Positions 62,103 to 64,000 of a DNA stretch of 64,000 nt are shown here, piece after piece (position 1 is the first letter of the stretch; each line of letters begins with the position of its first letter). Position numbers and translations under genes: made by a program. Location of the stretch: contig NW_017802458.1 of assembly GCF_001625305.1 (NCBI RefSeq), positions 124,001 to 188,000 of the forward strand, written 5' to 3'. Below the pieces are notes generated by a model. That model saw nothing but the letters and a program-made list of their open reading frames with translations, had not been told where the DNA came from and did not search any database. The stretch is from Branchiostoma belcheri. Its lineage: Eukaryota > Chordata > Leptocardii > Amphioxiformes > Branchiostomatidae.

Positions 62103-62879
62103 TTCTCCATCCTTCTCTGTATACCAAAGAGATAGGGTGTCATGCTGAAAGCGGAACTTAACTTGAGAAGCAGGTGCTATGTTTCTTGAGACACATTTTT
62201 AAAACAAAACTCGCGTAGCACACGGTAGTTCCCCAGAGCAGGTGGAAGGCGTATCCCAGAATTCCCTGTGACGTTCGACCCCCCCCCCAAGGCCCGGGTT
62301 TGTGGAACGAGCAAGAATGCCTCTTTCGAGTTTTGCCCAATTTTAGGGTTTTGTGCTCCGTGGCTGTGAAGTTTTAGAGATCTCTTGTAGCGTATTCGAC
62401 AAAGGGGTACTAAATATTCCGTTTTTGTCTACCATTGGAGACAACAGTTATTCTACGTGTTAAAGTTGGGAATTTTGTATTTGATCGTCGTTAAGGAAAC
62501 ATAAAGATTTTTCGTGATGTAACCGGTATGAATTTTCTCCTCAATTGTTAAAAATATTGGGGCCTGTAATAACTTCCAGTATATATGTTAAACGTGCACT
62601 ATAATGACCTATCTTGTGTTTGATGACACCGTGAATAATCTAAGGGTGATATATTTTTCCCGAGAAATTTTGCGAAATGTGGAGGGGACTATGGCCAAGC
62701 TACGTATACTTGATTCCATTTCTTTGCCCAAGACATCAACCTCTTTCCAGTTCAGGCTGCTTTCTTGTTGCACTCGATTTGGCCTAGGATGTCTTCAAAA
62801 GCATGATACTAGTAAATTTAATACTTTTTTTTTTACTTCTCCATTGAAAAATGGAGGCAGAGACTAAAAACAGGAGATT
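62103..62879. other. Upstream region of kinase 1, presumed promoter side
   Basis: Contains a CCCCCCCCC run at 62280-62288 and AT-rich sequence. I see no TATA or other clear core motif. It is also the spacer between the tandem kinases. Confidence 0.4.
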
Positions 62880-63387
62880 GCTTACCTCTGGCACTTCTAA
62901 GAAGTGCATTGCAGGACAAACCATAACTTGTCTCACAGAAACAATAGAGTATTGTCTGATACTTGCATTACATTGAACCCAAGTAAAATGTGCCCTACGT
63001 ATGAACAGCGCTTTACCAAACCATAGGTTAATATGTAGAACACATCGGTTAGATTATTATTACTCTCTATGAATTAGATGATATCATATTGAATTTTTAT
63101 CCTGTCAAAATAACTCTGGATAGAATGAATGGACGATCTCTGATGAGTTATCATAATGTCTGTGTATTTGGCTGGATATCAAATGTAAACTATATTTGTA
63201 AAACAGTTGTTAAACACCAGGAAGAGAAGTGTCCACTTTTGTATGCATATTTACATATTATGTATATCAGCTCAATACTTGTGATGATGCATGCTGACAC
63301 CATTGAATCAGCTCACAATCAGAAAAGGCAACTTCTTGACTAATACAGGTTGGGCACAAAAAATAGCTGAACATCAATTTTGACAAT
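62880..63387. repeat. Second copy of the kinase 3' flank
   Basis: Homologous to 58660-59162 and lies directly downstream (minus strand) of the partial kinase copy. Together with kinase 1 it gives a repeat period of about 4.2 kb. Confidence 0.7.
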
Positions 63388-64000
63388 TCAGACAGTCGTT
63401 TCCCTTACTGTAATCATCGCATTTCGCAGTTGTACGAGTTTCATCTCTACTTCATCCGGATCCGGTCTTTCTGACGGCATTTCCTGCCAACACGACATCA
63501 TGACGTCATACATCTCTCCGGAAGATCCCGGAGGCCTTCTCAGCCGGATTCCCCTCCGGAGGGTTCGTGCGAGCTGTTGGCAGGTGGGTTGGCCGTTGCC
63601 ATGGTAACGCGGTTCTTGTCCCATGGTGACGATCTCCCACAGCAGCACGCCGAAGGACCACACGTCACTCTGACAGGTGTACTCACCTGTCTCTAATGAC
63701 TCCAGAGCCGTCCAGTTCAGGGGGAATACTTCATTCTTTACGTTGTCTTTAGGCTTAGCAGGCTGTTCTATGCCGTGTTTATCATTAGGCACGTATTGGA
63801 CAGCGGTGTAGACGTCGCGGGCCTGTCCAAAGTCGGCCAACTTGGCCACGTGGTCAGCAGTGATGAGGACGTTCCGAGCGGCCACGTCCCGGTGTGTGAG
63901 CGCCAGGCGTTGGAGCTCCTGAAGAGCGCGGGCAATGTGCACGGCATAGCGGAGATGACGTGGGAGAGACTGCCGCCCGACTTGCCTTCGTGCCTGCCGC
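63388..64000 (-). CDS. Receptor tyrosine kinase, tandem paralog (3' part; cut by window edge)
   Basis: The frame is open from the window edge to the stop at 63388 and encodes the C-terminal kinase half, including HRDVAARN, DFG and WTALES. Over the last 184 residues it differs from the neighbouring kinase at roughly 13 positions, about half of them in one 20-residue stretch (CWQEMPSERPDPDEVEMKLV here against CWRESPPTRPGPDVVEMKLL in the neighbour). It shares the long activation loop and the MITVRETTV terminus. The 5' part continues beyond base 64000, so the apparent start inside the window is only a GTG codon within the kinase. Stop-to-stop spacing to the neighbour is 4225 bp, and the 3' flanks are also homologous, so the duplication is tandem and segmental. 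Confidence 0.92.
   Translation of the reverse strand, partial: RQARRQVGRQSLPRHLRYAVHIARALQELQRLALTHRDVAARNVLITADHVAKLADFGQARDVYTAVQYVPNDKHGIEQPAKPKDNVKNEVFPLNWTALESLETGEYTCQSDVWSFGVLLWEIVTMGQEPRYHGNGQPTCQQLARTLRRGIRLRRPPGSSGEMYDVMMSCWQEMPSERPDPDEVEMKLVQLRNAMITVRETTV

Overview
The window is animal genomic DNA, most likely from a cephalochordate (amphioxus, Branchiostoma). I base that on the combination of a C1q-collagen, a BTB-BACK-TLDc protein, and intronless tandem receptor tyrosine kinases with EGF and Ig ectodomains, in DNA crowded with short inverted-repeat transposons, foldback elements, tRNA-derived SINEs and CR1-like retrotransposon ends. The species is inferred, not proven. There is nothing prokaryotic, no CRISPR array and no rRNA.

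Layout. Bases 1 to about 28,700 hold no gene I can support. They contain dispersed transposon families, named here A (TIR GGCCACACCAA), B (TIR GGCCACAGCAA), C (TTAAAGGCATCC ends), D (GCCTCCGTAGCAGG ends) and F, G and I. They also contain 5'-truncated non-LTR retrotransposon ends with a 50-bp tandem tail, and many local tandem duplications. TTI2, a TELO2-interacting subunit of the TTT complex, lies at 30,375-31,946 (+) with its whole reading frame in one exon. Its likely promoter and a candidate first exon sit about 1.4 kb upstream, inside an 897-bp segment bounded by perfect family-A inverted repeats.

From 39,630 to 57,509 (+) an 11-exon gene encodes a 497-residue BTB-BACK-TLDc protein. All splice sites were read by eye and all phases agree. 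Its 9.4-kb intron 4 holds a complete three-exon gene on the opposite strand (43,891-47,689), encoding a 457-residue secreted short-chain collagen with a C-terminal C1q domain. The introns are loaded with transposons, including inverted copies around exon 3 and a hairpin of about 150-bp arms after exon 8.

At the right end, tail-to-tail with that gene, lies a single-exon receptor tyrosine kinase on the minus strand (59,163-62,042; 959 aa: signal peptide, cadherin-like domain, EGF, Ig, EGF repeats, membrane segment, kinase). The 3' part of a near-identical tandem copy (63,388 to the window edge) sits 4,225 bp away and shares the 3' flank.

The genes do not form one pathway: TTI2 is a housekeeping chaperone cofactor, the TLDc protein may be linked to oxidative stress or ubiquitin ligases, the collagen is extracellular, and the kinases are membrane receptors. 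The most unusual features are the nested antisense collagen gene, the inverted repeats around one coding exon, the intronless kinase pair and the transposon-bounded TTI2 promoter.
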